From Elmis aenea (Eukaryota > Arthropoda > Insecta > Coleoptera > Elmidae), in the NCBI GenBank assembly GCA_947652605.1, contig OX393584.1, positions 31,421,467 through 31,485,466 on the forward strand: a stretch of 64,000 nt of DNA. The letters are read 5' to 3'. The notes under the pieces were generated by a model. The model was given only the letters and a program-made list of their open reading frames with translations, made no database searches and was not told the origin of the DNA. Made by a program: the position numbers and the translations under genes. Of the stretch, positions 13,107 to 24,580 are shown one piece after another (positions within the stretch are counted from its first letter, which is position 1; every line of letters starts with the position of its first letter).

Positions 13107-13640
13107 TTATTCCAGATCGTCCTTGGAGGAAGTAGAAGGTAGAGTGGTCGTAGAGGAAGATGTCGAAACATCTGATGACAGGACCTTTGGAGATGACTGA
13201 AGACTATCGAATTCTGATGATTTGGAACATCGTAGACATATGTAATCATCATGTATGTCCTCAGACGACAGGTCAACACAAGCCATGTGGAACCATTGCT
13301 CACAACCCCCGTCACACTGGACCCAGTCTATTTTGGTGCCCTCTGGCCGTACGCATTTACTTTCAGCGGCGCACTTCTCTTCGGAGTCTTCCCCCTCAGA
13401 TTCATCCTGCCACCATGAATATGACCGAGTTTTAAATCTCTTTGGGTTTCGTCTCAATCCAGTGCTAGTTTCGAACTCTGTGTTTTCCGAACCGCATTGG
13501 GCAGGTTCGTCAAGTTGACCTGGTGTCTCCTCTTTTTTTGCGTTCTGCTGATCAGCTGCATCTGTTTCTGAGTCACTGGAATCCGACTCGCTGGAAGACG
13601 TATCACTGTCTTCCGTGACTCTTTCAGACGTTTCATCGTC
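13107..13640 (-). CDS. KDM5: KDM5/Lid-type histone demethylase, last coding exon (PHD3)
   Basis: This exon encodes 177 residues and a stop, open from a splice acceptor (polypyrimidine tract then CTAG at 13641-13644). Residues 1-60 are Asp/Glu/Ser-rich, followed by a basic stretch (RRNPKRFKTR). A C4HC3 PHD finger spans about residues 90-138: CAAESKC, DWVQCDGGC, EQWFHMAC and YICLRC supply all eight zinc ligands. The tail is Ser/Thr-rich. The arrangement matches the C-terminal PHD3 finger of insect Lid and vertebrate KDM5 proteins, which in that family reads methylated histone H3K4. The catalytic JmjC, JmjN, ARID and other PHD modules must lie in upstream exons; I found none up to 43 kb on this strand. 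So the main gene may have very large introns, or this exon may be a displaced copy. The reading frame is intact. Confidence 0.82.
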   Translation of the reverse strand, partial: DDETSERVTEDSDTSSSESDSSDSETDAADQQNAKKEETPGQLDEPAQCGSENTEFETSTGLRRNPKRFKTRSYSWWQDESEGEDSEEKCAAESKCVRPEGTKIDWVQCDGGCEQWFHMACVDLSSEDIHDDYICLRCSKSSEFDSLQSSPKVLSSDVSTSSSTTTLPSTSSKDDLE

Positions 13641-13836
13641 CTAGAACAAAATAACAATGCTGCTATAAGATGGTTGCTGAATAGTGGGAAGCACCTAATT
13701 CGACTTGGTTAAACAATGTAAAAACAAAATGTTTGACTTGAACAGCAAAACAACCAATAATTACAATATGATTTATACAAAATAAACAATAATTAATTGA
13801 AAAATAAGAAAAAATCAATTATTCCAAGTTAATCAT

Positions 13837-13891
13837 CAGATAACAAATTAATGTACTAACATAATAATTATGTTAGTACATTTGTTATCTG
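13837..13891. repeat. 55-bp near-perfect palindrome
   Basis: The left arm starts CAGATAACAAA and the right arm ends TTTGTTATCTG. The 24-bp arms pair completely except for a 3-nt TTA insertion in the left arm, with the centre at AATAATT. It could be a minimal foldback relic or a cruciform-prone site. Confidence 0.8.
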
Positions 13892-14099
13892 AATTATTAC
13901 TTTGATTTTAATTTAATACATGTTAAATGAATATTGTTTATTAAAAACCTAATGAGTTTAGAGAAATATTTAAAAACACCTGCTTGTTTCAAATAATTAA
14001 ATTACGATTGATTGAGGGCACCGATGACAAGTAGAATCAAAATCGTTACAACAGTGCAGTATCAAGCAAAAGTTACACAGTAAAAAAAAACAAGTTTAC

Positions 14100-15665
14100 A
14101 TAATCTTAAGTGTGAAATATTTTAAAATTCGTTAAAAATATTTAAAAAATAGCTCCATTTTCCAAAGTTAAATCTGCTTATTACGAAGCACTAGTGTTAT
14201 TAGTGAGAAACTCCCACAACAGTTTTACCCGTTTGCTAGGTACACACACGTAAAAAATTATAACACCCAACAACTAGCGAATTATGTAGGATATTAAATT
14301 TTATTTTAATATAATTCCAAAAAATTATGAATGAGACGCAAATATGAAATTTCTACTGGTTATATGCTCTCCACGTTTAGCAAAGTAATTAAAACTATTA
14401 TTATGGTACAGTCAATTGAAAAACAGTTTTCGCTAACTATGCTAACATAATTACTAAGCTGACGTTATTCAAATATTGGTAACTAGATAGTAATTTACAC
14501 AAAACTTTTCATTATCCAATAAAAATAATATTAAAATACCTGCATATTCCAAAATTTTAGTCTGCTTGTTGGTAAAAAATTCCAAATGGAATCACAACTG
14601 CCCGCTTCTAAAGTAAACAATGTACATTGTTGCGAGACGCATTTTGTAGTTTTGGCAGCAGCGCTCCTTGGCCGCGTTCAAGTAATATTTAGGTGTATTT
14701 TTTATTAGAAGATTAAGTTTTGTGAACAATTTTAAATGCAATTCAAATAATAAAATCTTGGAAAGTTATGGGTGCGTATGATATACAATATTCCAATGTA
14801 CAAGAGCTTTTAGCTCTTAGTTCCTGTTAATTAAAATATGTTTTATTTTTCAAACTAAGCCATTTTTATTTATTTACTCGTAATTGTATAGTTATTAACA
14901 TAAGACCCTAAATGACCACCATCACCATAAATTTTAAAAAATACCACCCCATTCCAAAATTTTAAAGTCAATTTTAAACTGTCACAGAAGTATAGTCTTG
15001 TAAAGTATTTGTTACACATTAAAAAAATACACAAATGTGAAACATCTAGGATTTGAAAAATCTTAGGAATTCTGTACAATGCCTTACAAGTTTTGGAAAA
15101 TTATTATAAGTATAATTTTAAATTCGCCAACGTCAACAATAATTGATTATTAATTGTAAGGTATGACTAAAATTAAATTACCTAAGTAAATGTATAAATC
15201 TTAGGTATTTTTCAAGTTGTTCTAAACGTATTAAAGGAATAAAATAAGTTTTTAACTGACTATCGAGCTTATGACAAGTTCCAAATTAACTGCCGAATTT
15301 TTATTTTTTTTTATTGTAAGACCATAAAGCCGTGATTAGAAAACAACTTGATTTCATTATGACGTAAAGTAGAAGATAAAAGGATAGTAAATCTTGAAAA
15401 AAAAATTGTGTGTATTATATGAAACTTTAGTTTCTCTAGATTAAATCAATAAATAGATTCTTTTAAATTTTTATATACGTTAGATAATTTATAAGAGAAA
15501 GAATGCCTGTAATCATGCCACAAAAATTTATAATAGAAATAGAAAAATAAAACTTTTTCCTTGCCAAGCTTTTATTACGGATGTTGTGTCCACAGAACAA
15601 TCTTTTTATAAATCAAAAGACCACCTTTTACTTACATTCCAAAATTTTGCAAATCAATTTTGCCA
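14100..15665 (-). repeat. Recurrent motif AAAATTTTGGAATG, four diverged copies
   Basis: On the minus strand, near-identical cores occur at about 14155, 14550, 14945 and 15635. Three read AAAATTTTGGAAT and one reads AACTTTGGAAAATGG. Several are followed by GTATTTT or GTAAGT, as at a splice donor, and two share TGTGA or TGTAA plus AAAATTGA upstream. Spacing is about 395, 395 and 690 bp. They may be diverged tandem units or repeated exon-like sequences. No protein family was recognised. Confidence 0.4.
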
Positions 15666-15837
15666 TTACATATTGCGATAATTTCAAGCAAATTTGACAT
15701 ATAAGGTACATCTTAGTATTTATGTTATTATTTAATATTTTTCACTGAAAACCAAAAAGCGCTTGTTAAGCATTATTAAATAATTATTATTAATATACCT
15801 GAATGGCAGGTGCAATAATGTCCTTTTTATAATGCAC

Positions 15838-16240
15838 AGCATGGGGATCTCGTAAACGGTATAAGAGATACAGAGTTGGTTAAATGGATCAAAACTATAT
15901 GTGAATTAAGAGCATCTGTTCTATGAAAAAAAAATGTTTTAAACAAATATTCGTTTTTGCGCTATTAATAAAACACAAAAAAATACGTTTTCAATGTTTG
16001 CTTATAACTTGTTTTTTTTTAAATCGCACTAAAAATATATTTCGACATATCTGGACGCATTTTTGCATAGATTTGAAATTTGTTAATATTATTTACCATA
16101 TACCATTTATTTTGTTATTTTAACATAAACTTTCTTATTTTAAATATGGGCGGTAATTGCCTGTTATAACATTAAGGAGATTTTTTCTCGTTTCATTAAT
16201 GCATGGGTTGTTGGGTTTATCTTAAAAAAATTAAGTTAGA
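15838..16240. mobile_element. Partial copy of the 22462-23106 MITE family
   Basis: Starting with GCATGGGGATCTCGTAAACG and AGAGATACAGAGTT, this stretch follows the left two-thirds of the element at 22462-23106 in the same order (ACGTTTTC, CTTTCTTATTTTAAATA and GGGTTGTT blocks). The distal terminal inverted repeat is missing, so it is a truncated copy. Confidence 0.75.
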
Positions 16241-16329
16241 AAAACCTTTTAAAAACGAGCTTTTATTAAAATGTAGGTACTAAGAAGGAAAAACTAAATT
16301 TTTCTAAAAACTTTTTTTTAAATTCATTA

Positions 16330-16615
16330 TTTCTGTTTTAGTCGTCTTGGCCAGATTGGCACAGCTATTCTGTTTTCCTAAATTTTGACCCGAAAATCGA
16401 AATTAGCACCCCAGGAAACCTATAGATATCGACTTTGAATCGAGTCATACTATATACATATATATGACAAAAATTGAACGGCATATTGGAGCCACCATAG
16501 TGAATTTTGACTGTAGTCAATCAGATATACTACAGAAGTGGATCAAATTTGAGTTGCAGAATTTGACCTAAACAAACAAACAAACATATGGAGTTGAATA
16601 AAAGCTTGTAATAAA
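16330..16615 (+). mobile_element. RTE-like LINE 3' end
   Basis: The segment ends with GACCTAAACAAACAAACAAA, then CATATGGAGTTGAATAAAAG. A run of CAAA units preceding a short simple tail is characteristic of RTE-clade 3' ends in animals. No reverse transcriptase coding remains. It could equally be the tail of a SINE that uses RTE machinery. Confidence 0.5.
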
Positions 16616-17899
16616 ATAAGCTTCTTACTGCAATATTATTGTATTTTTATTTATCTAATAAATATAATTTATTGTTGATTTGTGTGAATATTTATTATAT
16701 TCACGTATTCCCATACATCGTCCTATTTTTGTTCTCTTTTTTTTTAATTCTCTTTCTATACCTATAACTTCTGACAACCCTACATAGATGTTATAAATTA
16801 AAACAGCGCCTTATAAAATTTTGCCTCGCTCATTTTATTTTTTAGTAATTTTGCTGCTTTGTCTGTTAAGAAGATTGTGAATGACATTTACTTTGTCTTT
16901 TAGTGTGTGTTTTTAGTTCTTCTTGCATTCTTGCAAATTTAAAATTTTAATATTATAGTATCCGATTCACTTTAATTGTTTTTCAAGAAATATATCTTTC
17001 GCTTCCAATTAATTACTTTATATGAGATCCTCAACATCATTATTGAGTTAAGAAGCCAGAACTTATGTTAAAACATAAATATTGGGCCTTTCAAACGCCT
17101 TAACTAAAACTTCCATCGGTTGCTCTTGATAAATGCGCAAACATTAATTTAAAAAATCTGTATGAATAATTCCTCCAATTTAAATATTTGTAAACATTTT
17201 GACTGGCATTGTGCTGAACCAACACTAGACGGCATATTTTCTAAAATGGTGATATATCTTACCGCGATGATTCTCATATAAAAGTAATTCAACATTGTGT
17301 TCCCGTCTCTCTCAGAAACATAGAGAATTGTTAAGAATGCCGCCAATAGGTCCTCATTAGGATGTCCGAGTTGGGTCATAACTCAACCTCGATGTCAAAC
17401 GTGGCGCTCTATAGAATGTTATTAGTACATTTATGTGCTGTCAAAAAGACTGCCAGAGTGAAGTTTGTGATCTATAATTACAGTGCTTCAGATTTAAAAG
17501 ATTTGTGGGATAATACACTTCGATTGGCACAAACATATTCAAACAATTAACAATGAAGAGCGACATTTGACATGCAACTAGAAATACTAGATTGTTACGT
17601 CTTAACTAATTGCACGTAAGACATCTTTATATCAACGTCTCATTTTCTACTAGTTTAAGAAAAATTGAATAATACAACTTAAACGAAACAGCTCAAAAAT
17701 ATACACATATTTCCACAAATCTAGAAGAAACTGATTTTCTTGTTCCGTTAATATTTTTAGAGCATATAAATGATATATTAAAGCACTTTTCTTAAATATA
17801 CAGTGGTCTGTGATAAAAAAAAAAAATTACAAGTATTTTTTTGTAAACGAAAACATCGAGACGACAATCAAAGATAGCCACCAGCAGGAAACCCCTTGG
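16616..17899. other. No gene seen
   Basis: AT-rich DNA with short spurious ORFs on both strands (for example 17149-17379 and 17362-17550), none with a recognisable domain, and no transposon boundary. Confidence 0.4.
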
Positions 17900-18160
17900 C
17901 TGACAATCACATAAAACGAACGAATCCCTTTTCTAATCCTGAAAATATATCCTATCCACCTGATCCTTTGAGTCTTAATAACAGTTGATATTTTGGGCTC
18001 TTTATATAAATCATACAGCTTTCGATTGCACCTTCTTTATCACATGCCCTCAACATTTTTACCTCCAAACAGCCTTCTTAACATCTCCCTCTCCTTCATT
18101 TCTAAATTTGTCTTCATAGTTTTAATCAATGCCCACGTTTCACATGCGGAAATTATCATT
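17900..18160 (-). mobile_element. LINE reverse transcriptase C-terminal remnant
   Basis: The minus strand encodes, with in-frame stops, ACETWALIKTMK, an EMKEREMLRRLFGG block, then LYDLYKEPK and IRWIGYIFRI. This is the thumb and post-RT region of a large insect LINE group, whose standard order is ETW, MLRRIFG, RWLGHI. Degenerate and non-functional. Boundaries are approximate. Confidence 0.7.
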
Positions 18161-18563
18161 GGAATGTTTTCTTTCAATTTTGCATCACGTAATGCAATCT
18201 CTAATGTCAGGATTTTTATCAGTGTACCTTTTTACGCGGACCTTTTTTTATTCATTGTTTTATTTCTACTGCATTTTTTTTGGGTAATTTTGAAAAACAA
18301 CTTAATTTATTCATTTATTGTGTGGCATTGATTTGTTTTTTCGTACTAAACAGTGCTGGACAAAAGTATGGGAACAGGCAAATATTTACATTGTTATGAA
18401 AAGTTTGAACGATACAACACTTTCAAACATTTTCAACATTTAAAAACTTTGAAAAGGCAGTAAAAATTCGTTTGATCATAAATGGATTAATTAACACTTT
18501 GGACTAGTTAAATTTTAAAAATTTCATACGGCGATTTTTACGATTGTTCAACCCTGTAAGTAA

Positions 18564-18793
18564 GGCTGCGGTTACAGTACAGCCGTATTCGCGCGAAAGA
18601 GCTTCGCGCGTATGCGTCCGTATACGCGCGAATCAAAAAACCAATGCAAGCATATGAGAGTGGTTTCGGGCGAATTCTCGCTTGTAGTATAACCGCTCTT
18701 ATATGCTTGCATTGGTTTGTTTCAGTCGCGCGAATACGGACGCGTACGCGCGAGGCTCATTCGCGCGAATACGCTTGTAATGAAAACGCAGAC
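18564..18793. mobile_element. CpG-rich Harbinger-like MITE with TAA duplication
   Basis: The 230-bp element has long imperfect inverted arms. The left starts GGCTGCGGTTACAG and the right inverse starts GTCTGCGTTTTCATTAC; both then share CGTATTCGCGCG. TAA flanks both ends (18561-18563 and 18794-18796). A 3-bp TWA duplication is the established PIF/Harbinger target. It is strikingly CpG-rich compared with its AT-rich surroundings. Confidence 0.75.
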
Positions 18794-19233
18794 TAATGGT
18801 ATGCGTTGATATTAACATTTTTACGCGCTTAGAAAAGCAACTGTAGTCCTCGAAATTCCTTCTTGTATACACACACGTTGTCCGTAAAGAAATCAGTATC
18901 AATACAAAATACACTTTAATGTTGCAGAACAACATAAGGTATGTTTAATGATCAATTCAAGTTTATTCGGGTATAATTACGCGCTTTGTGGTACAGATTA
19001 ATGGATGATATGACATTCACATGACAGTGGCGACCGTCTTGGGTGGCCATGAAGTTAACTATTTATTGACGGCCACACTTTTCATAAATAATAGCAACAT
19101 ATAACTATAGCCTACGAGAATGACTACTGATTGGAAGCAGTATTATTAAAGAAAGGCACAAAATGCCGATTTCTATACAGATCAAATAGTCATAATGCAT
19201 ATTTATACTTAATACATATTCTTTACAATATGC

Positions 19234-20113
19234 CTGCTCAGTCCATTATTATTCTCAGTTGTTATAGATGGTGTAATTGAAGAAGTAAAACAAAAAATGA
19301 GACCGTTTTACATAGGCAACTGGAAAATAGAAAAAATAACCATAACTGAGCTAATGTTCGCAGACGACATTGGCTTAGTCGCGGAAACAGAAAAGAATCT
19401 GCAACATTATCTAGAAAGTCTAAACCAGGAATTGGAAAAAATTCATACGAAAATAAAAATATAGAAAAAACTTAAACTTTGATCGTTACAACAGAGAACA
19501 AAGGGCATAACATCACTTTAAATGGGCTTAGGTTGTAACAGGTAGAAAGCTTTAAATATTTACGAGTGATCATAGAGCAAAATAGAGGAATGGACAAGGA
19601 AATAAGCGAAAGAACAGGAAATTTAGGAAGAATATTTAACAGTTTAAGAACAACATTTTTTGGAAATAGAGAAATCCAAAACGAACAAAAATAGAAGTGG
19701 CCAAAAAGGTAGTAACTCCGCCACTTTTATACGGAAGTTAAACGTGGACAATTACAAATAAAAATAGTAGCCGAGTGAATGCAGCTAAAATGGGATTTCT
19801 AAGTATTATCCAAGGAAAAACCAAAAAAGATGGAATCAGAAAGACAGTTCGGATGGTTGGGTCATATTTATAGGATGAAAGAAGAAAGGTTAAGCAGAAA
19901 AGCCTATGAAGCAAGATCACAGGGAAAAAACAAAATAAATAGACCAAGAAAAACCTGGCAAGACGAAGTTAAAAAAGCAGCAACGGATAGAAACATCAAT
20001 TGGAAAGACATTTTAAAAAAACTAGCACAAGACAGAACAACATGGAAAAAGTCAGCACAACACAACTCAATAGTCTTACACCTAACAGTAGGACACATGA
20101 CTAGATAAATAAC
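19234..20113 (+). mobile_element. 5'-truncated LINE with 19-bp target duplication
   Basis: The insert encodes a decayed reverse transcriptase. It has a VVIDGVIEE block, then LMFADDIGLVAE with the catalytic FADD, followed by a frameshifted middle. The final part is an open segment (about 19830-20108) with FGWLGHIYRMKEERLSRKAY, PRKTWQDEV and LAQDRTTWKK. These are the RT palm and post-RT regions of an insect LINE. The insert is bracketed by CATATTCTTTACAAT plus A or T plus TGC (19215-19233 and 20114-20132, one mismatch), a direct repeat of LINE target-site type. A short TAAATA-like tail lies at the 3' end. It is dead by stops and frameshifts. Confidence 0.85.
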
Positions 20114-20132
20114 CATATTCTTTACAATTTGC

Positions 20133-22461
20133 ATTTAGTAAATACAGCGAAATAACTATTAAATATTTGCATTTACACTGCAACTTGCTACATCAAAATG
20201 TAGGCAAGCATGTACAAATACTTGTATATTTTAAACATAATAATTACATATTTTTATTTAAATTTCATGCGCTATCGATAACAAGTAGCAACTATGTATT
20301 TGGAATTATCCATATAATTTTGTAGAATTTAATTTTTAATTTAAATGACTGCTGATTACTTAAAACTCTTTATACGTACGTGTAATCCCTCGACGCATCT
20401 TGATTATTCCTTTGCTAAAGTATTTGCTAGCTACATTATCATGCCATAAGTGTTGTCCCACAAAAAAGTACATATATCTTGAATCGTTCGGATTTGAAAA
20501 AGCAAGTAAAGATATTTTTAAAATCAGCAATCATTAGGTCGTAAAGACTGATCAGTTTTTACTATCGCCGTGAAGTGGAGTGCGTTACAGTGATACAATC
20601 ATAGAAATGTTGTGCTTGACTGCATGTTTCAAAGTCTAAAATAGACATCTGATTCGATGTCAATGACTATGACACTTTCTCTGATTGCAAATAGCCCCAC
20701 GTAATTTTCAAAAATGACAGTTCGAATTACTGTCCATTCTTTGTATATTATGTATTTTTTAATCCTTGTTAGAAGTCTTTTACATAACATCACCAGCGGG
20801 TTCGTATAAGTCGACGATTCGATATTGAAAAGGATAATTTATGCTATTGGAGCACTATTGTAAAAATAACAATTTTGCTAACATTTACCATTAAATTATT
20901 TGGTCCAAACATAATGTGTTTTAAAATAACATGACCAAGTTGTCATAAGCTAGTTTTACTAGCAAATCACTGATTTGGTAACACTGTTTATAAACAGAAC
21001 CGCTTAATAGAATTAGTCACAGCTTGATAATTAAAATTATAGAGCTAGCATTTTTGGCATCTTTTCAATGCACTGTGATTCGTTGAGTGTTACGTGAACT
21101 AAGTACAGTTAAAAATTCTGATGATTGTACAGATTGTACAAGCCAAATAATTTCACTTAAGTTTTTAATATAATAAAAAAAGCTCATTTTAAAACACTTA
21201 AAAAGCTACTCCTATAAATTTATAGGTACACATTTAATTATTGTTTTTATTTATTGGTTTGTTTCCTAAGAATTTTGTTCTTAGAGTCAATTACTTTACA
21301 AGTTCGAATTATCAAGTGAAAATCCCTTTCAGTAGTTTGATTGACTGAGTTCAAGTATAATAATATCTGGGAAGCGTATTCGTAAATATTACACAAATCA
21401 GTAACGAATTAATTGGAACAAAAATTCACTTGCACAGTTCATCAGTGAAAGTAAACTTAATCAACTAAACTAACCGATTGAAAATGTAAAAATGCCACAA
21501 TAAACGAATAATATGCCAAAAAAATGTGTTTGCATTTTTGTTGAATGTGGCTTTAATTAAATTTTCCATTGATAATTTAATTAATTGGAAATGTTTTAAT
21601 GCAGCTATTTTTCGAACTTTACACAGTACTGATTAAAAACATTTAACGGTATCGAAAAATAAAGTTTATTTTGAATGAAAATACACTTATGTTACACTCA
21701 TATTAATAGTCCTGCGACTTTGAACTTTTGTTTCACAAAAGTTTGTTTTCTAATTTAACAGTTTCTTATTTAAAAATATTTTCAATGAGGCAAGCATATT
21801 TTAATTGCTAAAAAAGTAGGAGCTAGATTTGCTCAAATCATCTATTTTCTTTTAACATTAAAAATCGGTGACATAGCAAAAATTGAAGAAATGGTAGGGA
21901 AACGACAAAAGAAATACTGATGGATCAATTAGATGATTGTTAATGACGTAGCAGTGATTAGCAAGATTTGTACATCCATTAAACTCTAAACCGTATATTT
22001 GCTAGTGTATATTAATTGCGCTCAACAAAAAAGTAGTTAATATTACAGAAGACAGACAATTTTTAATTTCATTTTAAAATGCAACAGGGACAAAAAATTA
22101 TCTTCCCCGGGGTATGGGCGGGCAGTTCGAAATGATTACAGTTTAATGCTTTCTAGAGTTATATAGTTGATTATATATGCCACAGTCGTGCTAAACTGTT
22201 GGGAGGATAAAATGCACTAGACTTGCAATTTTCTAATACATTTGTAATAAGTTTGTCATTAGTTTTAATTATGGAATATAAAAAAATATATAAAAATACA
22301 GCTGCTAATAAGTATCATTTTAATTTTTTTGTATTTGCACATCCACCGTCATTTGTTATTACACTCCCAATGGATCAAAATGCAAACAGAGTTAAAATAT
22401 TGGATTGATAATAAATCACAGATACATCTCGATTTTAGAAAACAATTCACATGCTGCTATA
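20133..22461. other. No gene seen
   Basis: About 2.3 kb of AT-rich intergenic or intronic DNA. No domain-bearing ORF, RNA gene or TE terminus could be supported. Confidence 0.4.
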
Positions 22462-23106
22462 CAGCATGTCCCAATTAACGTGAACAGCACGAGGATCTCG
22501 TAAACGGTAAGAGATACAGAGTTAGTTAAATGGGTGAGAATGATCTATGATTTAAGAGCAATTATTCCATTTAAAAAAAAGCTTGAAAAAAATTTATAGT
22601 TTTTGCGCTATTCATTAAAAACAAAAAAAGACGTTTTCGATTTTTGCTTGTAACTTGCTTATTTAAAATCATACCCAAAATATTTTTCGACATTATCAAG
22701 ACACTTTTTTGCGTAGAATTGAAATAAGTTAATAAATATTACCTATCTTCCTTTGTTTTTGTTATTTTAACATCAACTTTCTTATTTTAAATACGGGTCG
22801 TAGTTGGCTATGACACTATTAAAAAGATTTTTTTTTTCTCGTTTTATTGATGTATGGGTTGTTAGGTTTATACTTAAAAATAAGCAAGTTATAACAATAT
22901 TATTGTATTTGTTAAGTTTAATCAAAGTGGCCATTGGAAAACAAAACAAAATATCACGTAAATAATGTAGCTGTACTTAATTAATTAAACACAAAGAAAC
23001 CTAAATAATTTAAGATATTTTAAATCATTCTCACCCATTTAACTAACTCTGTATCTCTTACCGTTTACGAGATCCCCATGCTGTTCACATTAACTGGGAC
23101 ACCCTG
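22462..23106. mobile_element. Mariner-type MITE with about 85-bp TIRs
   Basis: The right end inverse starts CAGGGTGTCCCAGTTAATG. The left starts CAGCATGTCCCAATTAACG. Both continue with GGATCTCGTAAACGG, AGAGATACAGAGTTAG and AAATGGGTGAGAATGAT. The arms are about 85 bp, and the element is 645 bp, flanked by TA on both sides. TA targeting plus a CAGGGTGT terminus suggests the IS630/Tc1/mariner group (inference). It has no transposase. A truncated relative lies at 15838-16240, and the GCATGGGGATCTCG block recurs at 61737. Confidence 0.8.
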
Positions 23107-23441
23107 TATAACTTACCTAAATAATATTTGCTTTTGTATCATAGTCTTAGCTTCGATGTAATCAGTAATGAGTCAGTGGGTGGTATGAATAAAACAAGAG
23201 TTTATACTTTAAGTATGTACTCTGAGCATGAGCATAAAGTGAGAGTTTATACTCAGTTTCGTAAGAATAAAAACGAGCTAACTTCGAGTAGTAAATACTC
23301 CTGTTGATTTGAGTATATAGGTACTCTTATATACAAACACACGTTTGTTATGATGAATTCTACACAAATTTTGACTAGCAAATCGTCCTCAGTTTTGCTT
23401 ACATGTATTACTACATTACTAGTGTCAATCAATAAATCATC

Positions 23442-23558
23442 ATGAGTGATAGTGAAGAAGAAATTAATAAAAACAATGTTTCTCAAATGGCATTCGTCAA
23501 GATTTTGCGTTATTTTCGAATTGTGTTTTCGAAGTCAAAAACACCTGCTGCAAGGTAA
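23442..23558 (+). pseudogene. Harbinger second-ORF (Myb/SANT-like) fragment
   Basis: From an ATG (MSDSEEEINKNN) the frame is open for 38 codons to KSKTPAAR and then a TAA stop. The same frame continues afterwards with SKSQAIDIIKKQWE. The block TPAAR-x-SK-x-AIDIIKKQWE resembles the DNA-binding partner proteins carried by Harbinger elements. It was probably truncated by the internal stop and by loss of the downstream part, which now runs into the convergent transposase. Confidence 0.5.
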
Positions 23559-23661
23559 TCAAAATCTCAAGCTATTGATATCATTAAAAAACAATGGGAA
23601 GTCAGTTTTTGGTATTTTCGTCCTCGTCCTCTGCCACATGCTGAACTGGAATATCGACTAG

Positions 23662-24580
23662 TTAAAGCTCTGTTAAGTCTAGTTCATCGTTTAAATATTT
23701 TGCTATATTTGCACTTATGCAGAACGAAACAACTCGCAATAAGTTTTGGGACTTTTTCAGTGGAAACTCGAACTTTATATTGTAGAATCGGAAATCGTTG
23801 TTATTATATAACTGGCCAAAACATCTTTCAATTATTACCCGTTCTTTTGTAAACAGGTTGTTATAGACGTGTTCTTGAGGTGTATTCGGGTTTCTAAAAG
23901 GAACCATCAGCGATGGCGGGATAGCATATCCCTCATCTCCTAAAAGTAATGCTTGGCTATTTTCAAAAGTATTTCTTGCAATATTGTAAATTTCCGAATT
24001 GCTCCAAATCCTTGAGTCGTGGACAGAACCTTGTCATTAGGCGTCTACACTTTTAAACCACTCATCTGCGTTACACATCACTTGCACATTAATGCTAGGA
24101 TATCCTTTTCGATTAATGTATTCATCTCCGTGTATCGATGTTTTTTTTTTATTCTTACGTGTGTGCAATCAATGAAACCGACGACGCAGGGAAAATTATT
24201 ACGTGATTGCCAATTATGCTTGGCTTGCATTATATCTGCAACGTTCTGGAGAAGTTTTATCCATTGGCCACTTTTTTCAGTTATCTTATCCCCTACTTCT
24301 TGTACAACTTTTAATACTGAAATTTGATGCACACCAACATCTTCTCCTACTCCTGCTTGGAATCCAGGATCTCCCACATATTTTAAAAATGTTTTCATTT
24401 ATCCATCTTGGATATCGCACCACCTCTGCTTTCTCCTGACTCTACATTTAAACAATGTTTTCCTATCCATTGCACATTCTCTTCAGAAAATCTATATATG
24501 GCTTCAAAGTCACGATTGCACGTACTCTTTCTTGGTTTGTAATATTTTTTCAAACGCAAATTCAATATAAATTTAGCCAT
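23662..24580 (-). pseudogene. HARBI1-like transposase pseudogene
   Basis: Three consecutive minus-strand pieces make up one transposase. 24580-24395 gives the N-terminal part (RFSEENVQWI). 24398-24078 gives VGVHQISVLKVVQEV, then FPCVVGFIDCTHVRI, which carries the first catalytic Asp. The rest gives INRKGYPSINVQ, GSVHDSRIW (second Asp), LLLGDEGY, then ERVIIERCFGQL, which carries the catalytic Glu. It is broken by a frame change at about 24395, a one-base shift in the A-run near 24147, and tandem TAA TGA stops just before GSVHD. All the DDE positions can still be read, but the gene cannot make a complete protein. Confidence 0.85.

Larger units (their letters stand above)
13641..15837. other. 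Probable intron or upstream flank of the KDM5 exon
   Basis: No further KDM5 coding exon is visible. The stretch holds a 55-bp palindrome (13837-13891), a series of similar minus-strand motifs (14100-15665) and a GC-richer patch near 14600-14690. That patch contains the 16-bp perfect palindrome AACAATGTACATTGTT (14616-14631). Confidence 0.4.

Noticed and set aside
13454..13657. 67-codon minus-strand ORF beginning just upstream of the PHD exon
   Set aside because: It is the wrong frame of the same KDM5 exon; the correct frame is acidic/serine-rich and continuous with the PHD finger.
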